From assembly GCF_003053565.1 (NCBI RefSeq), contig NZ_QAXS01000010.1, forward strand, positions 21,933-85,932: a stretch of DNA of 64,000 bases. Direction: 5' to 3'. Each line of letters opens with the position of its first letter. The stretch's first letter is position 1. Positions 53,163 to 62,364 of this stretch are shown here, in pieces. The notes under the pieces were generated by a model, which searched no databases, was not told where the DNA came from, and saw nothing but the letters and a program-made list of their open reading frames with translations. The DNA comes from Halanaerobium saccharolyticum. GTDB lineage: Bacteria; Bacillota; Halanaerobiia; Halanaerobiales; Halanaerobiaceae. Position numbers and translations under genes: made by a program.

Positions 53163-54633
53163 ACATGTAGCATTTTTAAACCCGCAGGGTAATTTTGATC
53201 AAAATGACAGCTACTGGACAGAACATCCCGATTTTGGGGGACAGCTTGTTTATGTTAAAGAAGTCAGCATGGCCCTTGCCAAAATGGGAATTAAAGTAGA
53301 TATAATAACCAGGCAGATTAATGATCCCGAGTGGCCTGAGTTCAGTGAACTTTATGACAGCTACCCGGGCTGTGAAAATTTAAGAATAATCCGCCTGCCA
53401 TTTGGAGGAGATAAATTTTTGGCCAAAGAAAAACTCTGGCCGCATTTAAAAGAATATGTAGATGCAATCGCCGAATTTTATGATGAAGAAGGTGCATTTC
53501 CGGATTTCTTTACCACCCACTATGGAGATGGTGGTCTGGCAGGAGTACTGCTTAAAGAAAAAATGGAATGCCCATTTTCCTTCACCGGACATTCACTTGG
53601 GGCCCAAAAGATGGATAAACTCAACTTTTCTAAAGAAAATTTTGACCAGCTCATTGACCGTTTTAAATTCCACAGCCGCATAATTGCAGAAAGACTGACC
53701 ATGGAATTTGCCAACCAGATCATTGTCAGCACTTCTCAGGAGAGGATGGAGCAGTATTCTCATCCCTACTATCAAGGGGCTGTAGACGTGAAAAACGATG
53801 ATAAGTTTTCTGTTATTCCTCCTGGAGTAAATACAGATGTCTTTGACGGCAGCTATTCTCAGGCGACTGCGGAAATGATAGATCAGTATTTAGATCGGGA
53901 TTTAGAATCTGAGCGACTGGATAAACCAGCTATTATCTGTGCCAGCCGACTTGATCAGAAGAAAAATCATCTTGCTTTAGTTAAAGCCTATGCTGGCGAT
54001 CAAAAACTGCAGGAAAAATCAAACCTGGTTATCACTTTACGGGGAATAGAAAATCCTTTTGAAGATTACAGCTCAGCTGCTGGAGAAGAAAAAGAAATTT
54101 TAGATCAAATTATGGAAGTAATTAATGAAAATGAACTGCAGGGTAAGGTATCGATGTTCCCCTTAGGCAGCCAAAAAGAACTGGCAGAATGCTATGGTTA
54201 TCTGGCAGAAAAAGAATCCGTCTTTTCGCTAACTTCATTTTATGAGCCCTTTGGTCTGGCTCCAGTCGAAGCAATGGCGGCAGGACTACCTGCTGTAGTA
54301 ACTAAAAATGGCGGGCAGAGCGAAATTATGGCAGATGATGAATATGGAATTTTAATCGATCCGGAAGATCCTAAAGATATAGCCAGAGGACTCAATAAAA
54401 TAGTTGGTAAAGGTGGAGTCTGGAAGGATTATCAGCTCAAAGCAAGAGAAAGAGTAGAAACTACTTATACCTGGGAACAGACAGCCAAACGATATCTCAA
54501 GGCGATGGAAAAAGGCTTAAGCTTTGATATACCGGTAATCCACAGTGAAATTCCCGCCTACTATTTTCTGCCTGATAGTGACAATGAGCATAAGCTATTG
54601 GAAAAGTTTAAAGAAAAAGTTTTTAAAAAATAG
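53149..54633 (+). CDS. sucrose-phosphate-synthase-like glycosyltransferase (GT4)
   Basis: A 494-residue GT4 enzyme similar to the crystallised Halothermothrix orenii sucrose-phosphate synthase. It has the early glycine loop FGGQLVYVKEVSMALAKMG, SFTGHSLGAQKM, VIPPGVNTDVF, ASRLDQKKNH and the donor motif SFYEPFGLAPVEAMAAGLP. It joins a nucleotide-glucose to fructose 6-phosphate to make sucrose 6-phosphate, a compatible solute. No sucrose-phosphatase domain is fused and no separate gene for one is visible. GAAGGAGG precedes the ATG. Operon with the PfkB kinase. Confidence 0.9.
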   Translation: MSEIKHVAFLNPQGNFDQNDSYWTEHPDFGGQLVYVKEVSMALAKMGIKVDIITRQINDPEWPEFSELYDSYPGCENLRIIRLPFGGDKFLAKEKLWPHLKEYVDAIAEFYDEEGAFPDFFTTHYGDGGLAGVLLKEKMECPFSFTGHSLGAQKMDKLNFSKENFDQLIDRFKFHSRIIAERLTMEFANQIIVSTSQERMEQYSHPYYQGAVDVKNDDKFSVIPPGVNTDVFDGSYSQATAEMIDQYLDRDLESERLDKPAIICASRLDQKKNHLALVKAYAGDQKLQEKSNLVITLRGIENPFEDYSSAAGEEKEILDQIMEVINENELQGKVSMFPLGSQKELAECYGYLAEKESVFSLTSFYEPFGLAPVEAMAAGLPAVVTKNGGQSEIMADDEYGILIDPEDPKDIARGLNKIVGKGGVWKDYQLKARERVETTYTWEQTAKRYLKAMEKGLSFDIPVIHSEIPAYYFLPDSDNEHKLLEKFKEKVFKK

Positions 54634-54658
54634 ACATTTGCTGAGAATTTGATATAAT
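54631..54658 (+). promoter_or_regulatory. promoter of glgP
   Basis: TAGACA (54631-54636) and TATAAT (54653-54658) with a 16-base spacer, starting at the stop codon of the preceding gene. Confidence 0.65.
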
Positions 54659-54693
54659 AAACAAACAGGAATAGATATTATTAGAAAATTTAT

Positions 54694-54705
54694 GCAAGCG
54701 TTTGA
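54694..54705. promoter_or_regulatory. LacI/CcpA-type operator upstream of glgP
   Basis: GCAAGCGTTTGA, a CG-centred near palindrome (CAAGCGTTTG core) about 35 bases downstream of the -10 element, in roadblock position. Similar to the site before sucrose phosphorylase. Confidence 0.6.
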
Positions 54706-54732
54706 ACAATATTAATAGGGAGTGATTTGTTA

Positions 54733-56343
54733 ATGAACAACAATAAGCCGCACACAGCTTATTTCTGTATGGAATATGGTTTAGATGAAAACATGCGGAT
54801 TTATGCAGGTGGACTTGGAATTTTAGCAGGAGATATTCTTAAAGCAGCAAAAGAATTTTCTTACCCTGTAACAGGAATTGGACTTTTATGGCGCAAAGGT
54901 TATTCAAAACAGGTAATCAACAAAGAAGGCCGCCCGGAAGACCAGCACCCTGTCAACAAGGAAATTTATGATTATGCTGAAGACACCGGAGAAACTGTAA
55001 CTGTAACTATTCGAGATCAGGAAGTAACTCTAAAAATCTGGAAACTGGATAGATTTGATAATGCAACTCTGTATCTATTAGATGCAAATCTACCTGAAAA
55101 CAGAAAATACCAGACAATTACTGACGGTCTTTATGATGGATTTAACGAAAGAAGAATTGCTCAGGAAATCGCACTTGGTATTGGTGGAGTTAAAGCAATC
55201 CGCAAACTCGGCCTCAATATCGACATTTATCACTTTAATGAAGGTCATGCAGCCCTAGCTGGAACAGAATTAATCAAAGAAAAAATGAAAGCAGGTATGG
55301 ACTTTCATACAGCCTGGGATGATGTAAAAGACGAAATTGTCTTTACTACTCACACTCCGGTTAAGGAAGGAAACGAATCTCACAGTCTGGACAGCCTCAA
55401 GAAGATGAGTGCTTTTAACGGCCTGACCAGAAAACAGATGAAAGAAATTGGTGACAGCCCCTTTAGTATGACAGTTGCCGGCTTACGTCTGGCTAGAATG
55501 TCAAATGGTGTTGCCAAACTGCACGGTCAGACTTCTCGTGAAATGTGGAAGGATGTTGCTGGTAAATCTCCAATCATCTCAATCACCAATGGTGTCCACA
55601 GAGGTACCTGGGTTGATGACAGAATTATTGAAAGTATGGGTGATCAGGAAGCAATTTACAGTACTCATCAGACAATGAAGCAGGAATTAGTTAACTTTGT
55701 TAAAGAAAGAAATGGTGCAGAACTTGATCCTGATAAATTAATCATCGGTTTTGCCCGCAGAGCTACAGCTTATAAGAGACCAAATCTAATTTTCAAAAAG
55801 CCGGATATTATCGACCCTTATTTAGAATCCGGTGAGATCCAGCTGGTCTTCTCAGGTAAGGCTCATCCAACTGATGATAATGGTAAAGAAATTGTAGCCA
55901 ATCTGGTTAAAAAGGCAAAAGAATTTCCGAACAGTGTAGTTTTCTTAGAAGATTACAATATGGAAATTGCTCGCTACATGACTCGCGGTGTTGATATCTG
56001 GTTAAACAACCCCCGCAAACCACTTGAAGCCAGTGGTACTTCTGGAATGAAAGCTGCTATGAATGGTGGCTTAAACTTAAGTATCCTTGACGGCTGGTGG
56101 GTTGAAGGTTGTGAGCACGGAATCAACGGCTGGCAGTTTGGAGACGGCTATGTAGGTGAAGGTCAGGATGAAAGTGATCTTTATGCACTCTACAGAGTAT
56201 TATTCAACGATGTTGTGCCTACTTTCTACGGCAACAAAGACCGCTGGAAAGATATGATGATGGAAAGTATTGATACTACCTATGAAAGATTCTCCGCCAA
56301 GAAAATGCTGGAGAGATATTATGGGGAAATGTATAATAAGTGA
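54733..56343 (+). CDS. glgP: alpha-glucan (glycogen) phosphorylase, short form (GT35)
   Basis: Releases glucose 1-phosphate from glycogen ends using pyridoxal phosphate. The 536-residue short form begins TAYFCMEYGLDENMRIYAGGLGILAGD and has HFNEGHAALAG, FVFARR-like IGFARRATAYKRP and the PLP motif EASGTSGMKAAMNGG. AGGGAG lies 10 bases before the ATG; a TTG at 54727 is closer to the site and less likely. Own promoter plus a LacI-type operator. It closes the carbohydrate island. Confidence 0.94.
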   Translation: MNNNKPHTAYFCMEYGLDENMRIYAGGLGILAGDILKAAKEFSYPVTGIGLLWRKGYSKQVINKEGRPEDQHPVNKEIYDYAEDTGETVTVTIRDQEVTLKIWKLDRFDNATLYLLDANLPENRKYQTITDGLYDGFNERRIAQEIALGIGGVKAIRKLGLNIDIYHFNEGHAALAGTELIKEKMKAGMDFHTAWDDVKDEIVFTTHTPVKEGNESHSLDSLKKMSAFNGLTRKQMKEIGDSPFSMTVAGLRLARMSNGVAKLHGQTSREMWKDVAGKSPIISITNGVHRGTWVDDRIIESMGDQEAIYSTHQTMKQELVNFVKERNGAELDPDKLIIGFARRATAYKRPNLIFKKPDIIDPYLESGEIQLVFSGKAHPTDDNGKEIVANLVKKAKEFPNSVVFLEDYNMEIARYMTRGVDIWLNNPRKPLEASGTSGMKAAMNGGLNLSILDGWWVEGCEHGINGWQFGDGYVGEGQDESDLYALYRVLFNDVVPTFYGNKDRWKDMMMESIDTTYERFSAKKMLERYYGEMYNK

Positions 56344-56891
56344 AAACAATAAAGATAATTAGCATAGTCTTCACGACGACTACAGCTAAATAAAATTAAG
56401 GCCTGCCCTAACTCGCTTCGCTCACACATGGGGCAGGCTTTTCTTAATTTTATTTGCTTTAAGTCTGTTTCGACTAAATTGCTAATTATCTTTTTGTTTT
56501 ATTTTAGGGTCAACTAAAATATGAGCTGCAGTTCCTAACTCCGCTGCTCTGACGACCTCGATGGTCTAATGCTAACTCGACCTTTCGTTATAAAATGAAG
56601 AGTTAGTGAAGCATGGGAACTGCGGGCGCTTATTATTTATATTCAAGTCTGTTCCGGTTAAAGTGCCAATTCTTTTCTTATTTATATTTATTTGTAACAA
56701 AAAAGCCTACCCTATTTGCTTTAGTAAAGCATTGGGTAGGCTTTTCTTAATTTTATTTGCTTTTAGTCTGTTCCGACTAAATTGCTAATTATCTTTTTGT
56801 TTTATTTTGGGTTAGACTGAAATAATAAGCTGCAACCTTAAACTGTTCTTGTAACGGTCTGTATAAATGGGGAGTGCCCCAGGTGCAGTTT
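56344..56891. repeat. multi-hairpin noncoding region with 74-bp direct repeat
   Basis: 548 bases between convergent glgP and the formate dehydrogenase gene. Hairpin A has perfect outer arms AAAGATAATTAGCA (56351-56364 / 56480-56493) and inner arms (56388-56408 / 56431-56455). Hairpin B pairs 56528-56541 with 56600-56623. Hairpin C pairs 56699-56712 with 56734-56744. Bases 56435-56508 recur at 56738-56811 with three differences, and a degenerate third copy lies at 56645-56676. No ORF with a ribosome site is seen. It may be stacked terminators or a repeat-derived RNA. Confidence 0.8.
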
Positions 56892-59582
56892 CTAAACCTT
56901 CTCAATCTTCACTGCTGTTACTTTAAGTTCCGGAATTTTTGCATCTTTATCCAGAACAGGATTGGTCAGTCTGTTCGCCGGGCTTTCTGCATAGTGGAAC
57001 GGCATGAAGATCTGCCCCGGCTGGACTCTGTCTCCAATTCGGACATTGGTTTCTACCTCACCCCGGCGGGAAGTCACCCTGACTCGATCCCCCTCTTTAA
57101 TTCTTAACTTTTTAGCATCCTTTTTATTAATTTCAAGATAGGCATCCGGCTCATGTTTATCAATTGGCTCCGAATTTCTGGTCATTGTTCCAGTATGGAA
57201 GTGATAGAGCATTCTTCCAGTCATCATAATATAGTCATACTCATCATCCACTTCTTCAGCTGGTGGAATATAAGTTACCGGATGGAACTTACCCTTGCCC
57301 CGGGCAAATTCTCCCTGATGTAAAAACTTAGTGCCTGGATCTTCTCGGTCTTTACAGGGCCACTGCAGACCCTGATCTCCCAGACGATCTGCATAAATCC
57401 CACCATAAATTGGAGTGACTTCTGCAATTTCTGCCATGATATCAGCAGGAGAATCATAGTTCATCTGATAACCCATTCTGGTAGAAATTTCGGAGATAAT
57501 CTTCCAGTCTGCTCTGGCCTCTCCAGGAGGACCAATTGCCTTATTAACTTTTTGAATCCGGCGCTCAGTATTGGTAAAGCTACCTTCTTTTTCTGCAAAA
57601 CAGGCAGCCGGCAGTACCACATCAGCAAATTGAGCAGTCTCAGTCAAAAAGATATCTTCTACAACCAGAAAATCTAAACTATCTAGTGCTTCTTCTATAT
57701 GGCGCTGGTCCGGATCAGAAATCACAGGGTTTTCGCCAATAATATAGAGTCCTCTAATATCTTCACCCGCCTGCTTAAATATTTCAACCACAGTTAAGCC
57801 GACCTCAGCTGAAAGTTCTTCTGTTTCCCAGGCCCGGGCAAACTTTTCTTTTATCTCGGGGTCTTCAACTGACTGATAACCAGGGTAAACATTGGATAAA
57901 GCTCCCAGGTCACAGGCACCCTGAACATTATTCTGGCCGCGGAGTGGGTTAACACCTGTACTTTCTCTACCGACGTTTCCGGTCAGCAGTGCTAAATTAG
58001 CTACAGAAAGCACATTATCTGTACCGGTTCTGTGCTGAGTGATACCCATAGCAAAATAGATTGCTGCCTTATCTGCCTCAGCAAAAAGTCGGGCTGCTTT
58101 TTTAATTTTAGCTGCCTCTACTCCCGTGATCTCTGCTACTTTTTCGGGAGTATAGTCTTCAACAACTGAAGCCAGATACTCATAGTTTTCGGTTCGCTCT
58201 GCAATAAATTCCTGATCAGCCAGTCCTTCCTCGATAATCACATGCATCAGACCGTTGAGCAAAGCCACATCTGTACCGGGCTGCTGCTGGACTGCTACTT
58301 CTGCCAGGCCGGATAATTCAATCTGGCGGGGATCTGCTACAATTAATTTTGTCCTATTTTTATGAGCTTTTTTCATCTTACTGCCGATTACCGGATGGTT
58401 TTCAGTTGGATTGGAGCCAATTACAAAGATCAGATCTGAACCTTCAATTTCACTGATCGAGTTAGTCATTGCCCCCGAGCCGAAAGCTTTAACCAGGCCG
58501 GCAACTGTAGAGGCATGGCATAAACGGGCACAGTGGTCAACAGAGTTTGTCCCGATTACAGCCCGCATAAATTTCTGCATTAAGTAGTTTTCTTCATTAG
58601 TACATTTAGCAGAGCTCAAACCTGCCAGAGCTCGGCCACCATATTCATCCTTAATTTCAGTCAGCTTTTCTGCTACCAGTGACAGGGCTTCCTCCCATTC
58701 TGCCTCTTCAAATTTACCATTTCTTTTGATTAATGGTTTTTTGAGCCGGTCAGGATGGTTGATAAAATCATAACCAAACCTTCCCTTAACACAGGCTTCA
58801 CCATAGGGATTGGGAGTACCCTCTCGGTAAACTGAGCCAACTTCAATTACCTTTCTATCCTTTGTCTTTAGTTCCAGCTGACAGCCGACTCCACAGTAGG
58901 GGCAGGTTGTAACAGTCTTTTCAAAATTATATTCTCTACCTTTCTTTTGAGAAGGTATATAGCTTAAGGCTCCAGTTGGACAGAGTTCCACACACTGACC
59001 GCAGAAAACACAGGTCGAGTCTTCTCCACCCAGCCCTTCGTCACTCGCTGCTCCCACCTTAGTCTGAAATCCTCTTTCCACAAAATCTATGGCATCTGAA
59101 CACTGAATATCCTGATCAACTCGAATACACTTACCGCATAAAATACATTTATCAGGGTCCAGCTCAATAAATTCATTATCTCTTTCAACTTTAAAGCGGG
59201 GCTCCGATTTTGTCCCATAGGAAGAGCGCTCAATCCCGTACTGATAGGCTAAATCCTGAAGAGTACAGCTGCCGTCTGCCTCACAGGTCATGCAGTCTAG
59301 GGGATGGTCAGAAATTAATAAATCTAAAATTGTCCGGCGCGAATCTTCGACTCGCTTACTTTTAGTAAGGACTTCCATCCCATCTTTGACCTCAGTTGTA
59401 CAGGAAGTTTTCAATTTGCCGTCAGCAAGGTCCTCAATCAGGCACATTCTGCAGGCACCCACATCCTCCAAAAATGGGCTGTGGCAGAGAGTTGGAATCG
59501 CAATCCCGTTCTCTTCCGCTGCTTCTAAGACAGTTTTTCCTTTTTCAACTTCAATTTTTTGTTTATCGATAGTTATCTCCAC
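56892..59582 (-). CDS. NAD-linked formate dehydrogenase, catalytic subunit (Cys-type, molybdopterin)
   Basis: An 896-residue subunit. The N-terminus is NuoG-like: a 2Fe-2S cluster (C33, C44, C47, C61), a His-ligated cluster (H93, C97, C100, C106) and two 4Fe-4S sets (C146-C161, C191-C201). A molybdopterin domain follows with C227/C230/C234/C264. The active-site motif VDHCARLCHASTVAG has Cys355 where many enzymes have selenocysteine, followed by H356. The domain order supports formate oxidation or CO2 reduction coupled to NAD(H) via the NuoE/NuoF subunits upstream. GTG start at 59582, 9 bases after GGAGGGG. Confidence 0.9.
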   Translation of the reverse strand: MEITIDKQKIEVEKGKTVLEAAEENGIAIPTLCHSPFLEDVGACRMCLIEDLADGKLKTSCTTEVKDGMEVLTKSKRVEDSRRTILDLLISDHPLDCMTCEADGSCTLQDLAYQYGIERSSYGTKSEPRFKVERDNEFIELDPDKCILCGKCIRVDQDIQCSDAIDFVERGFQTKVGAASDEGLGGEDSTCVFCGQCVELCPTGALSYIPSQKKGREYNFEKTVTTCPYCGVGCQLELKTKDRKVIEVGSVYREGTPNPYGEACVKGRFGYDFINHPDRLKKPLIKRNGKFEEAEWEEALSLVAEKLTEIKDEYGGRALAGLSSAKCTNEENYLMQKFMRAVIGTNSVDHCARLCHASTVAGLVKAFGSGAMTNSISEIEGSDLIFVIGSNPTENHPVIGSKMKKAHKNRTKLIVADPRQIELSGLAEVAVQQQPGTDVALLNGLMHVIIEEGLADQEFIAERTENYEYLASVVEDYTPEKVAEITGVEAAKIKKAARLFAEADKAAIYFAMGITQHRTGTDNVLSVANLALLTGNVGRESTGVNPLRGQNNVQGACDLGALSNVYPGYQSVEDPEIKEKFARAWETEELSAEVGLTVVEIFKQAGEDIRGLYIIGENPVISDPDQRHIEEALDSLDFLVVEDIFLTETAQFADVVLPAACFAEKEGSFTNTERRIQKVNKAIGPPGEARADWKIISEISTRMGYQMNYDSPADIMAEIAEVTPIYGGIYADRLGDQGLQWPCKDREDPGTKFLHQGEFARGKGKFHPVTYIPPAEEVDDEYDYIMMTGRMLYHFHTGTMTRNSEPIDKHEPDAYLEINKKDAKKLRIKEGDRVRVTSRRGEVETNVRIGDRVQPGQIFMPFHYAESPANRLTNPVLDKDAKIPELKVTAVKIEKV

Positions 59583-59585
59583 GAT

Positions 59586-61187
59586 TTAATTCCCCTCCTC
59601 TGCAGTATTGATTAATTCTTCGTATTCTTCTCTAAAGTACTTTAGTGTACTTAAAACTGGATTGGGAGCAGTCTGACCCAGTCCACAGAGAGAGGTTTCT
59701 TTAACTACATTTCCCAGCTCTTCTAATTTATCAAGGTCCTGCTGGCTGCCTTTACCGTCCAGAATTTTTTCTAAAATATCGAGCATCCTTTTGGTTCCAA
59801 CCCGGCAGGGAGTACATTTGCCGCAGGATTCATCTTCAGTAAAATCTAGAAAAAATCTTGCCACATCAACCATTGAATTATCTTCATCCATAATTACCAG
59901 GCCGCCAGAGCCAACTATTGCTCCTGCTTCCTTAACTGACTCATAATCTATCTTTAGGTCTAAGTATTCTTTGGGAATTGTCCCTCCAGAAGGTCCACCG
60001 ATTTGAGCTGCCTTAAATTCCTTGCCGTCGGCAATTCCACCTGCTATCTCAAAAACAATTTCTCTTAAAGTTGTGCCCATTGGTACTTCAACCAGACCTG
60101 TCTCCTTAACATCACCTGCCACCGCAAATACTTTGGTCCCTTTACTTTTTTCGGTACCAATACTGCTGAACCACTGACTGCCCTTATTAATTATCGGCAC
60201 AATATTGGCCAGAGTTTCTACATTATTGATTACAGTTGGCTTTCCCCACAAGCCAGAATTAGCAGGATAAGGTGGTTTGGTTGAAGGCTGTCCTCTTTTG
60301 CCTTCGATTGAAGCAATCAGGGCGGTTTCTTCTCCACAGACAAAGGCCCCGGCTCCAACACGCACTTCTAAATTAAATGAAAAATCACTGCCGTAAATAT
60401 TGCTGCCCAAATAACCATTATTTTCTGCTGCCCTAATGGCAATCTTTAAGTTTTTAACTGCCAGTGGGTATTCTGCCCGCACATAGACAAAACCCTGATC
60501 AGCACCAATTGCATAACCGGCAACTGCCATTGCTTCAATAATACTGTGGGGATCACCCTCTAAGATACTGCGGTCCATAAAAGCACCAGGGTCTCCCTCA
60601 TCTGCATTACAGATTATGTATTTCTGCTCCCCGGCTGCCTGATGGGCAAAGCTCCACTTCAAGCCGGTAGGAAAACCAGCTCCCCCTCTACCTCTGAGGC
60701 CCGAAGCTTTGATTTCTTCGATTACCTCCAGTGGAGTCAGCTCATTCAGCACGGTTTTTAAAGCCTGATAGCCGTCCCTTTCAAGATACTCTTCAATTTT
60801 ATTGGGATCAATGATTCCTGTATTTCTTAGAGCAATCCGCTTCTGTTTTTTCATAAAGCGTATTTCTTTAAAATCTTCAACTTTTTCTCCCTCTTCTTCA
60901 GTTAATAAATCTTCTACAACTCTGCCATTCAAAAGATGTTCTCTAACAATTCTAGCCACATCTTCAGTTTTTAAATGACCGTAAAAGGTATTGTCATCTT
61001 TAACTATCGCGATTGGTCCCAAACTGCAGGGGCCGATACAGCCAGTATTACTGATCACTGTTTTTGTTTCATAATCTTCAGTCAAATTAAGTTCTTTTAT
61101 CTCCTCTTTAAACTTGTCTTTGATCTCCTCTGCTCCGGCAGATAAACAGGCAGTTCCGGCACAGATTAAGATTTCTTTTTTCGCCAT
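59586..61187 (-). CDS. nuoF: NADH-binding NuoF-like subunit of formate dehydrogenase complex
   Basis: A 533-residue flavoprotein that exchanges electrons with NAD(H). The N-terminal thioredoxin-like 2Fe-2S domain (CAGTACLSAGA, then CIGPCSLGP) precedes the FMN/NADH core (GLRGRGGAGFPTGLKW, CNADEGDPGAFMDR) and the C-terminal 4Fe-4S motif ESCGKCTPCRVGT. HndC/HydB-type fusions of this kind serve bifurcating hydrogenases as well as formate dehydrogenases; the adjacent catalytic gene supports the latter. Three bases separate it from the next gene. Confidence 0.92.
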   Translation of the reverse strand: MAKKEILICAGTACLSAGAEEIKDKFKEEIKELNLTEDYETKTVISNTGCIGPCSLGPIAIVKDDNTFYGHLKTEDVARIVREHLLNGRVVEDLLTEEEGEKVEDFKEIRFMKKQKRIALRNTGIIDPNKIEEYLERDGYQALKTVLNELTPLEVIEEIKASGLRGRGGAGFPTGLKWSFAHQAAGEQKYIICNADEGDPGAFMDRSILEGDPHSIIEAMAVAGYAIGADQGFVYVRAEYPLAVKNLKIAIRAAENNGYLGSNIYGSDFSFNLEVRVGAGAFVCGEETALIASIEGKRGQPSTKPPYPANSGLWGKPTVINNVETLANIVPIINKGSQWFSSIGTEKSKGTKVFAVAGDVKETGLVEVPMGTTLREIVFEIAGGIADGKEFKAAQIGGPSGGTIPKEYLDLKIDYESVKEAGAIVGSGGLVIMDEDNSMVDVARFFLDFTEDESCGKCTPCRVGTKRMLDILEKILDGKGSQQDLDKLEELGNVVKETSLCGLGQTAPNPVLSTLKYFREEYEELINTAEEGN

Positions 61188-61203
61188 TTTTACACCCCAA
61201 TTA

Positions 61204-61662
61204 TTAATATTTATTGATTATCTCTGGAATTTTTTCTGCTTCAAGGTTGCCGTGAACCTGATCATCAATCATGATTACCGGTGCCATGCTGCAGGTTCCC
61301 AAACAGCGGGTCATTGTCATCGTAAATTTATTATCAGCAGTTGTCTGACCAGTTTCGATACCTAATTCTTCTTTTAACCTATTTAAAATGTCTTCTGCTC
61401 CTTTGACATAGCAGGCGGTGCCCATACAGACTCCAATTGTATGCTCTCCTTTGGGCTCAGTTGTAAAAAACGAGTAAAAACTAATAACTCCATAAATTTT
61501 ACTCATTGCAACTCCCAGTTTTTCGCTGACATAGCGCTGAACTTCTACCGGAAGATAACCAACCTCTTCCTGTATCTCATGCAGAACAGGAATCAATTTG
61601 CCTTTTTTTCCCTCATATTTTTCAAAAATATGATCAAGTGCACTTAATTTAATTGCTGCCAT
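61204..61662 (-). CDS. nuoE: NuoE-like 2Fe-2S subunit of formate dehydrogenase complex
   Basis: A 152-residue thioredoxin-like ferredoxin with the cluster cysteines in GVCMGTACYVKG and TRCLGTCSMAP. It passes electrons between the NuoF-like and catalytic subunits. The frame reaches 61680, but the ATG at 61662 follows GGGGGAG by 4 bases. First gene of the three-gene operon. Confidence 0.92.
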   Translation of the reverse strand: MAAIKLSALDHIFEKYEGKKGKLIPVLHEIQEEVGYLPVEVQRYVSEKLGVAMSKIYGVISFYSFFTTEPKGEHTIGVCMGTACYVKGAEDILNRLKEELGIETGQTTADNKFTMTMTRCLGTCSMAPVIMIDDQVHGNLEAEKIPEIINKY

Positions 61663-61706
61663 TTTACTCCCCCTAAACAACTTAGTTAATTTTATTAGCT
61701 TTGGAA

Positions 61707-61733
61707 AAGCTCCCCCAAATCTGGGGGAGGCTT
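61707..61733 (-). terminator. terminator after DJ-1 gene
   Basis: AAGCCTCCCCCAG pairs with TTGGGGGAGCTT, followed by a short T run on the minus strand, upstream of the formate dehydrogenase operon. Confidence 0.8.
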
Positions 61734-61748
61734 ATTCATTAAATCAGT

Positions 61749-62297
61749 TTAATTTTTTACCAGCATTGCTTTTTCCAGTTCAACTCTCTCTTTACCGTCG
61801 AGTAGATATTCCACAATAGTTAAAGCAAATTCCATGGCAACTCCAGGACCTCTTCCCGTTATAATGTTGCCGTCAATAACTACTCTTTCTTCCCGATAGT
61901 TTGCTGAATCCATCTGTTCTCCAAAACCCGGATAGCTGGTGGCATTTTTGTCTGTTAAAATACCAGCAGCTTCCAGTACTATCGGTGCTGCACAGACTGC
62001 TGCACATAAATTGCCCTTTTCATTAACAGCTCTAATTAATTTTAACAATTCAGCACTATCTCTTAAATTTGCAGCACCAGGCATACCACCCGGTAAAACT
62101 ACAGCCGACAGTTCATCTGCTGTAATCTCAGAAATTTCAGTATCAGTCTCAATCTTTATTCCATGATCTCCTTCTATTTCACTACTTCCAATACCAGCAG
62201 TCAATACATCAAGTCCAGCTCTCCGCAGAACATCAATATTTGTTACCGCTTCAATTTCTTCAAAACCCGGTGCTAATGGAATTAATATCTTAGCCAT
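61749..62297 (-). CDS. DJ-1/PfpI family protein
   Basis: A 182-residue flavodoxin-like protein. The nucleophile elbow is LCAAVCAAPIVLEAAG with its conserved cysteine; the partner acid is probably the early glutamate in APGFEEIEAV. Related proteins are called glyoxalase III or protein deglycases, and this activity is debated. Probable stress protein. AGGAGG precedes the ATG. Confidence 0.92.
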   Translation of the reverse strand: MAKILIPLAPGFEEIEAVTNIDVLRRAGLDVLTAGIGSSEIEGDHGIKIETDTEISEITADELSAVVLPGGMPGAANLRDSAELLKLIRAVNEKGNLCAAVCAAPIVLEAAGILTDKNATSYPGFGEQMDSANYREERVVIDGNIITGRGPGVAMEFALTIVEYLLDGKERVELEKAMLVKN

Positions 62298-62364
62298 AAA
62301 TTAACCTCCTTAAATTTCTTAGTAATCATTTTGAAAATCTCTCTCTAATTATTTTAACAAAGAG

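Noticed and set aside
56606..56788. 60-codon hydrophobic open frame in the multi-hairpin region
   Set aside because: Built from repeat and hairpin sequence with no ribosome site, so not supported as a gene.
56345..56891. CRISPR array, because of repeated units
   Set aside because: Only two near-identical long units with unequal intervening sequence; no short regular repeats or spacers and no cas genes.
59586..61662. NuoEF as part of a respiratory complex I or an [FeFe] hydrogenase
   Set aside because: The adjacent large subunit has a molybdopterin formate-dehydrogenase active site (CARLCH) and no H-cluster motif; no other Nuo genes are present.
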